NCBI RefSeq assembly: GCF_021654135.1
Contig: NZ_JAKGSD010000051.1
Span: 1-62,257, forward strand
From: Amycolatopsis tucumanensis
Lineage (GTDB): Bacteria > Actinomycetota > Actinomycetes > Mycobacteriales > Pseudonocardiaceae
DNA length: 62,257 bases
Direction: 5' to 3'
Positions 32,901 to 40,007 of the stretch are shown here, piece by piece. Position 1 is the first letter of the stretch. Each line of letters starts with the position of its first letter. Both the position numbers and the translations under genes were made by a program. The notes under the pieces were generated by a model. It saw nothing but the letters and a program-made list of their open reading frames with translations. It was not told the origin of the DNA and made no database searches.

Positions 32901-33509
32901 GGCGCGCACGACCGGCGCGTTGTTCAGGTACTCGAGCACCCGCTGCTGCTCGTCGGCGTCCAGCTCGGGACGGTTGAGCACCGGGCGGCCGTTCGGCTCG
33001 TGGCCGTCGAAGATCCGGGCGATCCGGAAGCGCGGACCGGGCTGCTCGGGCGCCAGGCCTGCCATGCGGCGCATCAGCCACTCCGGCACGTTGTCCTCGG
33101 AGCGGGGGAACATCCGCAGCTCGTCGGCGTAGGCCTGCGGCGGGGGCATCAGGTCCCACCGCGGCTCGTCGCGGTCGTACTCCAGGTTGTAGCTCGATGG
33201 GTGGTCGAGCTGGTAACGCGCGTTGAACCAGGTGCCGCGGCCCTCGCGGTACATCCCGGCCCGCAACCGGCCGAACAGCGTGGCGATGTCGTGGGTGGCC
33301 ATCCACTCCTGGGCCGACCCGTCTTCGAGGAGCACCTCACCGGACAGCTCGTGGTAGCGGCCGACCGCCCGGTAGGTCGCGGTCACCCGCCGCCAGTCCC
33401 GCGGAGCGGCCCGCAGCAGGGCCAGTCCGATCTGCTTGACCAGGGTGTCCTGCTCGGTCGCGTTCAGCTGGGTCGTCGGTTGCGCCACCAGGCCATTTTG
33501 ACTGGTCAC
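29913..33509 (-). CDS. TNT-domain NAD(P) glycohydrolase-like protein with repetitive linker
   Basis: The 1198-residue protein has four parts. Residues about 15-140 resemble the YezG/DUF600 family (RTWFNARYQLDHPSSYNLEY). Residues about 200-290 hold a second helical module (FHTDGVWIWPAAVNYYLQEYG). Residues about 410-840 are low complexity with GPEGPEARGFA-type repeats. After a small domain (WSLEKVDDGWRVGWYDEAL), the C terminus (about 1090-1198) matches the TNT toxin family of M. tuberculosis CpnT: GSELDRFGG, AAGTPFEERSL and PWFNQPGGG, whose Gln fits the catalytic position. TNT enzymes destroy NAD+. No signal peptide is visible. GTG 33509 has a weak ribosome site. No separate immunity gene is adjacent. 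Confidence 0.82.
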   Translation of the reverse strand: MTSQNGLVAQPTTQLNATEQDTLVKQIGLALLRAAPRDWRRVTATYRAVGRYHELSGEVLLEDGSAQEWMATHDIATLFGRLRAGMYREGRGTWFNARYQLDHPSSYNLEYDRDEPRWDLMPPPQAYADELRMFPRSEDNVPEWLMRRMAGLAPEQPGPRFRIARIFDGHEPNGRPVLNRPELDADEQQRVLEYLNNAPVVRAERGFDLDRLAQQPAATVPVAFHTDGVWIWPAAVNYYLQEYGVAPEAELVAHIAAAGHTLPEVPEQTVQAAGAYLNRGPAQPPRRVPEQAAPPPAEPAPAVEAEPVEQPTTLTPVIDPDAGPPTMLVQPAVKDAEPEPAEETGDETRSWDAREAFTDSPRGAEGAARGAEGAAEDRPWEPTWEPRDGSAADEEPTEGRGWDGREAYAAQESAEARGAAGAEGRGAGPEGAEARGFGAEGAEARGFGPEGRGFAGPEGRGFAGPEGPEARGFAGPEGPEARGFAGPEGPEARGFAGPEGPEARGFAGPEGPEGHGLTPEARGPERFGQEAPEGRGLPQERPGPEARGQERFGQAGSEGIPGQEGLAGPGFGQDGPEGRGSGPEPRAFGQEGRGAGPEPRGFGQEAPEGRGQHGLAGPESRGFGQEGHGTGPESRGFGQEAPEGRGQHGFAGQEGPESRAFGQEAPEGRGQHGFARQEGPESRGYGQVAPEGRGQHGFAGAERFGQEAPEGRGPRGTERFGPEGQAPGQVPAAGLDARRSEGFGQEAPEGRGQRGFAGPEGPEGREGRAFVGHEGPDQRAFTGHEGPDQRGFTSPESPDQRGFAGHEGPDQGGFTGQESPDQRAFTSHEGPDQRAFTGHDDQQDTPPGADGRSVEGRPGFERGGDPRGGSRAFAGQAPRGGRPSSDGPPTMLARPVSPPPGPAEPKPSGPVEPALDNLRSKLADLGVPDGAYRIGEPAEHGWSLEKVDDGWRVGWYDEALTSPAVFGDADDAAAFMLGKLLLNPGGRTTPPARPEMDATEVPLTPAQEPAEPQRHDLPQRTLTDRLDEPDPAGPPTVLAAPPVAPPPPAPPRREPPPRRVEPAAPAPAAATASAASGGGNQQWPIQPLPGEPPLTLFRGKEMRELPAGSELDRFGGPNGNLTYAAGTPFEERSLVPEWVTRPYHVYRVQRPIEALAGVAIPWFNQPGGGAAYLLPASIEDLLASGDLIELDPGEPPID
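31978..32169 (-). repeat. 33-bp tandem repeats in the TNT gene
   Basis: Units of 33 bases start at about 31978, 32011, 32044 and 32077 and differ at one or two positions; a fifth, diverged unit follows at 32110. Each encodes GPEGPEARGFA or a variant. Wider, less regular repeats of GQEAPEGRGQHGF and GHEGPDQRAFT extend the repetitive zone over about 1.3 kb (30985-32280). Confidence 0.9.
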
Positions 33510-33650
33510 TGATCCGATTGCACACCACCCGCACCAATAGGGGCAATGACCAGTGCAGATACATCAATCGAGGTACTAAGCGTTTCAGCGGCACTACCCA
33601 TAGTGTCCTCCGCCGTCCTCGCGTGAGGCCCCGTTCATTCCTTTGCCAGA

Positions 33651-34517
33651 ATGGTGACCGTGACTGCGACGGTTCTCGACGGCAAAGCGACCAAGAACGC
33701 CATCTTCGAAGAGCTCAAGCCGCGGGTGGCCGCCCTGGCCGAGCGGGGCGTGACGCCCGGGCTGGGAACCGTCCTGGTCGGCGACGATCCCGGCTCGCAC
33801 TCGTACGTGCGGATGAAGCACGCGGACAGCGCGAAGATCGGGGTCAACTCGATCCGCCGCGACCTGCCCGCCGACATCAGCCAGGACAAGCTCGAAGCCG
33901 TCATCGACGAGCTCAACGCCGACCCGGCCTGCCACGGCTATATCGTCCAGCTCCCGCTGCCCAAGCACCTCGACGCGTGCCGGATCCTGGAGCGCATCGC
34001 GCCGGAGAAGGACGCCGACGGCCTCGCCCCGGTCAGCCTCGGGCGGCTGGTGCTCAACGAGGCAGGCCCGCTGCCCTGCACCCCGTACGGGATCCTCGAG
34101 CTGCTCAAGCGCCACGACGTGCCCATCGCGGGCGCGAACGTCACGGTCGTCGGCCGCGGCGTCACCGTGGGCCGCACGATGGGCCTGCTCCTGACCCGCC
34201 GCAGCGAGAACGCCACCGTGACCCTGTGCCACACCGGCACCAGGGACCTGGCGGCCGAGGTCAAGCGGGCGGACATCGTGATCGCCGCGGCCGGGGTGCC
34301 GCACCTGATCAAGCCGGACATGGTCAAGCCTGGCGCCGCGGTGCTGGACGTCGGCGTCTCGCACGTCGACGGCAAGCTCACCGGCGACGTGGACCCGGCG
34401 GTCGCCGAGGTCGCCGGGTGGCTGTCGCCCAACCCCGGCGGGGTCGGCCCGATGACCAGGGCGATGCTGGTCACCAACGTCGTCGAGGCGGCCGAGCGTG
34501 CACTCGCCACGGCGTAA
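33651..34517 (+). CDS. folD: Methylenetetrahydrofolate dehydrogenase / methenyl-THF cyclohydrolase
   Basis: FolD interconverts 5,10-methylene-THF and 10-formyl-THF, the formyl donor used by PurN and PurH. The 288-residue product has YVRMKHADSAKIGV with the catalytic Lys, GYIVQLPLPKHLD, the DADGLAPVSLGRL segment, the NADP Rossmann loop VVGRGVTVGRTMG and NPGGVGPMTRAML. ATG 33651 and in-frame GTGs at 33654 and 33660 are all possible starts, with no clear ribosome site, so the message may be leaderless. It overlaps the DUF3017 gene by 20 bases. Confidence 0.95.
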   Translation: MVTVTATVLDGKATKNAIFEELKPRVAALAERGVTPGLGTVLVGDDPGSHSYVRMKHADSAKIGVNSIRRDLPADISQDKLEAVIDELNADPACHGYIVQLPLPKHLDACRILERIAPEKDADGLAPVSLGRLVLNEAGPLPCTPYGILELLKRHDVPIAGANVTVVGRGVTVGRTMGLLLTRRSENATVTLCHTGTRDLAAEVKRADIVIAAAGVPHLIKPDMVKPGAAVLDVGVSHVDGKLTGDVDPAVAEVAGWLSPNPGGVGPMTRAMLVTNVVEAAERALATA

Positions 34518-34794
34518 CCGCGCGGCCGTCCTGGAGCAGGTCCCGTTCCTGCTCGTGATGCTGCTGGTGGCGGTCGCGGGCGTGCGGATCTGGCAGTACC
34601 ACTGGCGGCAGGGCGCCGCGATCATCGGCGGCGCCCTGCTCGTGGCGGCGATCCTGCGGGCCGTCCTGCCGGGCGTGCGGGCAGGCCTCCTGGCCATCCG
34701 CGGCCGCCCGGTGGACGTCCTCAGCTACGCCGGGCTCGGCGTGCTCATCCTCTTCCTGGCCTTCACGATCACCGACGGGCCGTTCGGCACCTGA
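34498..34794 (+). CDS. DUF3017 membrane protein
   Basis: The 98-residue protein has three membrane segments (VPFLLVMLLVAVAGVRIW, AAIIGGALLVAAILRAVL and VLSYAGLGVLILFLAF). DUF3017 genes follow folD in many actinobacteria; function unknown. The GTG start lies 20 bases inside folD, so translation is coupled. It ends one base before the end of the convergent MFS gene. Confidence 0.82.
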   Translation: MHSPRRNRAAVLEQVPFLLVMLLVAVAGVRIWQYHWRQGAAIIGGALLVAAILRAVLPGVRAGLLAIRGRPVDVLSYAGLGVLILFLAFTITDGPFGT

Positions 34795-34795
34795 G

Positions 34796-35974
34796 TCAGG
34801 CCTCGGCCATCGCCGGAGTCCGCGTGGCCTCCTCGCGGCGGTCCAGCGAGCCGGACACCACGGCGATCGTCAGGCCCACGATGGCCAGCCCCGCGCCGAC
34901 CCAGTTCGGCGAGACCAGGCCGAGCCCGCCCGCGATCACCAGGCCGCCGAGGTAGGCGCCGATCGAGTTGGCGACGTTGAAGGCGGACTGCACCGCGGCG
35001 GACACCATCGACGGCGCGCCACCGGCCTTGACCATGACGCGGGTCTGCATCATCGGGCCGATCATGAACCCGGCGACGCCGACCAGGAAGATCGTGATCG
35101 CCGCGCCGACCTTGTTGTGCGCGGTGACCGTGAAGACCGCGAGCACCGCGGCCAGCGCGAGCAGCGCCACGTACAGGCTCGGCATCAGCGCCTTGTCGGC
35201 CAGCCGCCCGCCGAGCAGGTTGCCGATCGTCATCCCGACACCGGCCAGCGCGAGCAGCAGCGTCACCGCCTGCGGGTCGTAGCCGGCGACGTCGGTCATC
35301 ATCGGCGTCACGTAGGACAGGCAGGCGAACACGCCGCCCAGCCCGAACGTGACGATCGCCAGGGCCAGCCACACCTGCGGGCGGCGGAACGCGCCCAGCT
35401 CACCGCGCAGGGAGGGGGACTCGGGGCGGCCCTGGTGCGGCACGAGCTTCGCGATCGCCAGGACGGCGACCAGTCCGATCACCGCGACCACGGCGAACGT
35501 GGCACGCCAGCCGACCTGCTGGCCGAGCAGCGTGCCCAGCGGCACGCCGACGACGTTGGCCAGGGTCAGGCCGAGGAACATCAGCGACACGGCCTTCGCG
35601 CGGTCGCCTGGCTTGACCAGGCTCGACGCCACGACCGCCCCGGCGCCGAAGAACGCGCCGTGCGGCAGTCCGGCGAGGAACCGGAAGACCACGCCGAACT
35701 CCTGGTTCGGCGCGACGGCGAACAGCAGGTTGCCCGCCGTGAACAGCGCCATCATCGCCAGCAGCATCGTCTTGCGCGGCAGCCGGACGGCGACCGCCGT
35801 CAGCAGCGGCGCGCCGACGACGACACCGAGAGCGTAGGCGGAGATGAGGTGACCGGCGGTCGGGATGTCCACCCCGAACGTCGCGGCCGTCTGCGGAAGG
35901 ACACCCATCATGACGAATTCCGTGGTGCCGATACCGAAGGCACCGACGGCGAGCGCGAGCAGCGCGATGGGCAC
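34796..35974 (-). CDS. MFS exporter, AraJ/Cml-like
   Basis: The 392-residue product has twelve predicted membrane segments and the drug/sugar-exporter signature of this branch: GTTEFVMMGVLPQTAATFGV in helix 1, PRKTMLLAMMALFTAGNLLF, FRFLAGLPHGAFFGAGAVVA and GVPLGTLLGQQVGWR. Relatives export sugars or chloramphenicol-like drugs; the substrate here is open. GTG 35974 is chosen because GGAGAGGAG lies five bases upstream; the ATG at 36001 and longer forms lack ribosome sites. Confidence 0.9.
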   Translation of the reverse strand: MPIALLALAVGAFGIGTTEFVMMGVLPQTAATFGVDIPTAGHLISAYALGVVVGAPLLTAVAVRLPRKTMLLAMMALFTAGNLLFAVAPNQEFGVVFRFLAGLPHGAFFGAGAVVASSLVKPGDRAKAVSLMFLGLTLANVVGVPLGTLLGQQVGWRATFAVVAVIGLVAVLAIAKLVPHQGRPESPSLRGELGAFRRPQVWLALAIVTFGLGGVFACLSYVTPMMTDVAGYDPQAVTLLLALAGVGMTIGNLLGGRLADKALMPSLYVALLALAAVLAVFTVTAHNKVGAAITIFLVGVAGFMIGPMMQTRVMVKAGGAPSMVSAAVQSAFNVANSIGAYLGGLVIAGGLGLVSPNWVGAGLAIVGLTIAVVSGSLDRREEATRTPAMAEA

Positions 35975-36140
35975 GGTTCTCCTCTCCAGGGTCGTCTGCA
36001 TCGATACAGTCAACGGACATGAATAAGGACAGCCCATCGCCGTCCATGGCGGCACGAGCTGTCCCTCGACCAGTGTCAACCAGGCGGGAGCCCGATGTCA
36101 TCCCGCCGGCCGGGTGACCATGACCACGTGCGCGGCCCGG

Positions 36141-36341
36141 TCAGGCGTTGTGCTCCTGCTTGTCGTGACTGACCTCGCAGTCCGAGCCGGGGAAGATCAG
36201 GCCTTCGTGGCCGTCGGCGAAGCGCACGAGGTAGGGCGGCCCGCCGTTCTCCCCGCGGACTTCGACGATCTCACCGCGCTGCTCGGCCGCTCCGACGGTG
36301 CGACCGTGGACGAGGATCCGGTCTCCTACGGCTGCGTGCAT
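36141..36341 (-). CDS. DUF1918 protein
   Basis: The 66-residue protein begins MHAAVGDRILVHGRTVGAAE and has GEIVEVRGENGGPPYLVRFA and DGHEGLIFPGSDC, the DUF1918 pattern: a small SH3-like beta barrel common in actinobacteria, of unknown role. GGGAGG sits eight bases before the ATG, which rules out the longer frame to 36452. It is divergent from the Cys-rich gene. Confidence 0.85.
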   Translation of the reverse strand: MHAAVGDRILVHGRTVGAAEQRGEIVEVRGENGGPPYLVRFADGHEGLIFPGSDCEVSHDKQEHNA

Positions 36342-36478
36342 CACCGACCACCTCCCGCGAAACCAGGGTAAATCGGGCGCGGGGCAATTGTCACTGGACC
36401 GGGAATTGATCAAGTTGCCGGGTTTCCGGGAGGCGAGCAGGCTTCCATTCATCCCGATGCGAAAAAGGAGTTCTGGCG

Positions 36479-36739
36479 ATGGCTAGCTGTGTGGTCTGTG
36501 GAAACGACTACTGGATGTCCTTCGAGGTCCGGACGGTCAGCGGGGACACCTACACGTTCGACAGCATCGAATGCGCGGCGCAGAAGATCGCGCCGTCGTG
36601 CGAGCACTGCGGGTGCCGGATCCTCGGGCACGGCGCCGAGGTCGAGGGCCGGTTCTTCTGCTGCGCGCACTGCGCGCGGGAGAGCGGTTCGGGACTGGGC
36701 GCCGAAATCCGCGACACGGTCGGCGCCCACCCCGGCTGA
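36479..36739 (+). CDS. Cys-rich metallothionein-like / zinc-ribbon protein
   Basis: The 86-residue protein contains CVVCG (4-8), a Cys in SIECAAQK, CEHCGC (41-46) and CCAHC (61-65), about nine Cys in total, so it almost surely binds zinc or another soft metal. Relatives are annotated as prokaryotic metallothionein-like proteins; a role in metal storage or as a zinc-ribbon adaptor is inference. AAAGGAG lies upstream. Its TGA abuts the stop of the convergent glycosylase gene. Confidence 0.82.
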   Translation: MASCVVCGNDYWMSFEVRTVSGDTYTFDSIECAAQKIAPSCEHCGCRILGHGAEVEGRFFCCAHCARESGSGLGAEIRDTVGAHPG

Positions 36740-37312
36740 TCAGTTCTTCGCGGCGGCCTTGGCGGCTTTCTTGAAGGCGCGGACCTCGGCGAGCGTTTCC
36801 GGGCTGACGACGTCGGCGATGGAGCGGCGCGAGCCCTCTTCGCCGTACGCGCCGGAGGCCTCCCGCCAGCCCTCGGGCTGGACCCCGCGCTGCTTGCCGA
36901 GCAGGGCGAGGAAGATCCGCGCCTTCTGGTCGCCGTAGCCGGGCAGCTCCTTGAGGCGGCGCAGGACCTCCTTGCCGTCCGGCTTGCCCTGCTTCCAGAT
37001 CCGGTCGGTCTTGCCGTCGTAGTGCTCGACGATGTGGTTGGCGAGCGCGTGCACGCGGCGCGCCATCGAGCCGCCGTAGCGGTGGATCGCCGGCGGGGTC
37101 ACGCACAGCTCGACGAACTCGTCGAGGTCGGACTCGGCGATCTTGCGCACGTCGAAGCCGTCCATGCGGTCGGCGATCTTCTTGGGCCCGATGAACGCGG
37201 TCTCCATCGCGATCTGCTGATCCAGGAGCATCCCGGTGAGGAGGGCGAACGGGTCCTCGGAGAGGAGCTTGTCCGCGTCGGCGTCACCGGTGAGACGGAG
37301 CTTCTTCGGCAT
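36740..37312 (-). CDS. HhH-GPD-type base-excision DNA repair protein
   Basis: The 190-residue protein has the helix-hairpin-helix pattern LKELPGYGDQKARIFLALLG (about 117-136) and upstream helices with LLTGMLLDQQIAMETAF, as in the small actinobacterial HhH-GPD proteins. The canonical catalytic Asp about 20 residues after the hairpin is not obvious, so base specificity and even catalysis are uncertain. The C terminus is Lys/Ala-rich (AFKKAAKAAAKN), suited to DNA contact. The start at ATG 37312 has a weak ribosome site. Confidence 0.82.
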   Translation of the reverse strand: MPKKLRLTGDADADKLLSEDPFALLTGMLLDQQIAMETAFIGPKKIADRMDGFDVRKIAESDLDEFVELCVTPPAIHRYGGSMARRVHALANHIVEHYDGKTDRIWKQGKPDGKEVLRRLKELPGYGDQKARIFLALLGKQRGVQPEGWREASGAYGEEGSRRSIADVVSPETLAEVRAFKKAAKAAAKN

Positions 37313-37337
37313 GGGCCCATGGTCGCACCCGTGCCCG

Positions 37338-37460
37338 TCAGCGCGCACTTCCCGACCTGATCAGCGCCTCGGCGAGCGGCTCCAGCAGGCCTGGCCCGGC
37401 GTGCGGCAGGTTCAGCACGACCACGTCGACCCCGGCCCACCTCCGCGCCGTGAACCGCAT
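37338..37460 (-). pseudogene. Probable gene fragment upstream of the glycosylase
   Basis: A 40-codon frame with high GC3 reads RRWAGVDVVVLNLPHAGPGL then LEPLAEALIRSGSAR and stop. It looks like the last strand and helix of an alpha/beta barrel enzyme, for example a luciferase-like flavin oxidoreductase, but it is too short to be a functional protein and has no ribosome site at its ATG. A neighbouring frame upstream (VAEVTPLAEQVPRHAV) also looks coding, which suggests a frameshifted relic. Confidence 0.35.
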
Positions 37461-37626
37461 GGCGGGGAACCTGCTCCGCCAGGGGCGTGACTTCTGCCAC
37501 TTCGGGCCTTTGCGAGACTGAGGTACGTCACCACTTAAGGCGTTCGTCTCCTAATAGCAGTACGCTTGTACCGCATAGACGTGCTGCACAGACACGCGCA
37601 GATCCGCGAGAGGAGCACCGCGGCTC

Positions 37627-38850
37627 ATGGCCAAGATCAAGGTCGAGGGCACCGTCGTAGAACTCGACGGCGACGAGATGACTCGCATCATCTGGAAGTT
37701 CATCAAGGACAAGCTGATCCACCCGTACCTCGACATCAACCTCGAGTACTACGACCTGGGTATCGAAGAGCGCGACCGGACCGACGACCAGATCACCGTC
37801 GACTCCGCGAACGCCATCAAGAAGCACGGCGTCGGCGTCAAGTGCGCCACCATCACGCCGGACGAGGCCCGGGTCGAGGAGTTCGGCCTGAAGAAGATGT
37901 GGCGGAGCCCGAACGGGACCATCCGCAACATCCTCGGCGGTGTCGTCTTCCGTGAGCCGATCATCATCCAGAACATCCCGCGGCTGGTCCCGGGCTGGAC
38001 GAAGCCGATCATCATCGGCCGCCACGCGCACGGTGACCAGTACAAGGCCACCGACTTCAAGGTTCCCGGCCCCGGCACGGTGACCATGACGTACGTGCCC
38101 GAGGACGGCTCCGAGCCGATCGAGTTCGAGGTCGCCCGTTACCCGGAGGGTGGCGGCGTCGCGATGGGCATGTACAACTACCGGAAGTCGATCGAGGACT
38201 TCGCGCGCGCCTCGCTGCAGTACGGCCTGGACCGCGGCATGCCGGTCTACATGTCGACGAAGAACACCATCCTGAAGGCCTACGACGGCATGTTCAAGGA
38301 CACCTTCCAGGAGATCTTCGAGGCCGAGTTCAAGGCCGACTTCGACGCCAAGGGCCTGACCTACGAGCACCGCCTGATCGACGACATGGTCGCCGCCTCG
38401 CTGAAGTGGGAGGGCGGCTACGTCTGGGCGTGCAAGAACTACGACGGTGACGTGCAGTCCGACACTGTGGCGCAGGGCTTCGGCTCGCTGGGCCTGATGA
38501 CCTCGGTGCTGCGCACGCCGGACGGCAAGACCGTGGAGGCCGAGGCCGCGCACGGCACGGTCACCCGGCACTACCGCCAGCACCAGCAGGGCAAGCCGAC
38601 CTCGACGAACCCGATCGCGTCGATCTTCGCGTGGACCCGGGGTCTCGAGCACCGCGGCAAGCTGGACGGCAACTCCGAGCTGGTCGGCTTCGCCAACAAG
38701 CTCGAGCAGGTCGTCATCGAGACCGTCGAGAGCGGCAAGATGACCAAGGATCTGGCGCTGCTCGTCGGCAAGGACCAGCCGTTCCAGACGACGGAGGAGT
38801 TCCTGGCGACCCTGGACGAGAACCTGGCGGCGAAGATCGCACAGGGCTGA
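37627..38850 (+). CDS. icd: NADP-dependent isocitrate dehydrogenase
   Basis: This TCA-cycle enzyme oxidises isocitrate to 2-oxoglutarate with NADPH formation. The 407-residue product belongs to the homodimeric eukaryote-like type: VELDGDEMTRIIW near the N terminus, KSPNGTIRN-like RSPNGTIRNILGG for substrate phosphate-side binding, GRHAHGDQYKATDF, and the metal-binding Asp residues in RLIDDMVA and NYDGDVQSDTVAQGFGSLGL. EAAHGTVTRHYR is the NADP region. GAGAGGAG lies upstream. It is followed by a strong terminator, so it is transcribed alone. Confidence 0.97.
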   Translation: MAKIKVEGTVVELDGDEMTRIIWKFIKDKLIHPYLDINLEYYDLGIEERDRTDDQITVDSANAIKKHGVGVKCATITPDEARVEEFGLKKMWRSPNGTIRNILGGVVFREPIIIQNIPRLVPGWTKPIIIGRHAHGDQYKATDFKVPGPGTVTMTYVPEDGSEPIEFEVARYPEGGGVAMGMYNYRKSIEDFARASLQYGLDRGMPVYMSTKNTILKAYDGMFKDTFQEIFEAEFKADFDAKGLTYEHRLIDDMVAASLKWEGGYVWACKNYDGDVQSDTVAQGFGSLGLMTSVLRTPDGKTVEAEAAHGTVTRHYRQHQQGKPTSTNPIASIFAWTRGLEHRGKLDGNSELVGFANKLEQVVIETVESGKMTKDLALLVGKDQPFQTTEEFLATLDENLAAKIAQG

Positions 38851-38874
38851 GTCCGCGTTTTTCCGGCCACTGCG

Positions 38875-38908
38875 AGAGGCCCGGTCACCGCACGGTGACC
38901 GGGCCTCT
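38875..38908 (+). terminator. Rho-independent terminator of icd
   Basis: AGAGGCCCGGTCACC (38875-38889) pairs perfectly with GGTGACCGGGCCTCT (38894-38908) around a four-base loop, followed by a short pyrimidine/T-rich run. It begins 25 bases after the icd stop. Confidence 0.93.
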
Positions 38909-38945
38909 TCTTCGTCCGCCCGCGGTCTCGGGTATGACTGCGCGG

Positions 38946-39590
38946 GTGCAGGTGATCCACCCCGACGACCACGTCTGGACGCTGACGCGCCGCTTCGCGC
39001 CGTGGAAGCGCGTGATCCAGCCGATGAACATCGCGTCCGGCGAGTACGACCGCTACCGCGCCGTGCGGACCGATCCGCGGCGCACACCGTCGGAGTGGCG
39101 CCAGGAGCGCCGGGAGCAGCGCAAGGCCAAGGACCGGGAGATCCGCGGCTGGGAGTGGCTCTACCTCGCGCCGCTGCTGCTGGTCGCCGGGCTCGCCGGG
39201 CAGGCGCTGGAAGCGGTCGTGGCCGGCGTGCAGCTCCTCGTCTGGCTCGTGCTCGTGCCGTTCGCGCTGCTGGAGATGCTCGCGCAGCTGCTGTGCGGGC
39301 TGGTGCTCGGCGCGTTGCGGCTGATCGGCGCCGCGCGCAGCCGCCTGGACGTGGTCTGCCGCGTCCCTGGGGACCGGATCGTCTCGCTCACCGTCCTGAC
39401 CGTCCGCGGGGCCGGGGCGGCCGAACAGCTGGCGAAGGCCCTGTCCGGTCACCTGTGGCAGGCCCAGCGCCCGTTCGATCCGTACCGGGATCCGGTCGTC
39501 GTCGCCCTCCTGGCCCGCGCCGGCACTCACGTGGTGCGCCACGACAGCGTCTGGCAGACCGTTTCGTCACCGAGCGTGCCCGCGTCGTGA
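38946..39590 (+). CDS. Membrane protein of unknown function
   Basis: The 214-residue product has a charged N terminus (DRYRAVRTDPRRTPSEWRQE then RREQRKAKDREIRG), a hydrophobic centre with about three segments (WLYLAPLLLVAGLAGQALEA, VQLLVWLVLVPFALLEMLA) and a soluble C-terminal domain. I place the start at GTG 38946 because TATGAC (38933-38938) makes a good -10 and would give a leaderless message at that GTG; ATG 38934 is the alternative. It directly follows the icd terminator. No family recognised. Confidence 0.65.
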   Translation: MQVIHPDDHVWTLTRRFAPWKRVIQPMNIASGEYDRYRAVRTDPRRTPSEWRQERREQRKAKDREIRGWEWLYLAPLLLVAGLAGQALEAVVAGVQLLVWLVLVPFALLEMLAQLLCGLVLGALRLIGAARSRLDVVCRVPGDRIVSLTVLTVRGAGAAEQLAKALSGHLWQAQRPFDPYRDPVVVALLARAGTHVVRHDSVWQTVSSPSVPAS

Positions 39591-39687
39591 CGCCTCTCGG
39601 GTGGTTCGCCCGCGCGGGCCTGTCGGGGGTGCTGAAGTGTGGCTACCCTTACCCGGAACGCGCACTTTCAGCTGGTGAGGAGCACCC

Positions 39688-40005
39688 GTGTTCCTGGGCA
39701 TCCCCAAGCGGGCACTGATCATCGTCGCGATCCTGGCCGGCGTCGGGCTGATCTACGTGATGGGCAGCGACAAGCAGGTCTCGGAGGGCGCCACCGGCGG
39801 CGGCTCTGGCGGCTGCCGCGTGACCGTCACCGCGGACGTGCTCAACGTGCGGGCGGCGCCGGACACCGGTGCGGACATCGTGGGCAAGTTCAACCAGAAC
39901 GCCGAGACCGACGCCCAGGCCGAGGTCCAGAACGGGTTCCGCAAGATCGCCGAGAACAAGTGGGCGAAGACGGAGTACCTGCAGCCGGTCAGCGGGAACT
40001 GCTGA
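39688..40005 (+). CDS. Small SH3b-domain protein with an N-terminal membrane segment
   Basis: The 105-residue product has a signal anchor (RALIIVAILAGVGLIYVMG, about 8-26), a Gly/Ser linker and a bacterial SH3-like domain with CRVTVTADVLNVRAAPDTGA, the usual start of SH3b repeats. Such domains bind the cell wall in secreted proteins, so it is probably an envelope protein. GTG 39688 has TGAGGAG upstream. Two Cys (43 and the last residue) flank the domain and may form a disulfide. Confidence 0.78.
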   Translation: MFLGIPKRALIIVAILAGVGLIYVMGSDKQVSEGATGGGSGGCRVTVTADVLNVRAAPDTGADIVGKFNQNAETDAQAEVQNGFRKIAENKWAKTEYLQPVSGNC

Positions 40006-40007
40006 CC

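Noticed and set aside
29652..33512. A 1286-codon open frame on the plus strand opposite the TNT gene
   Set aside because: The minus-strand protein has recognisable domains; the plus frame is a shadow kept open by the repeat structure and GC content.
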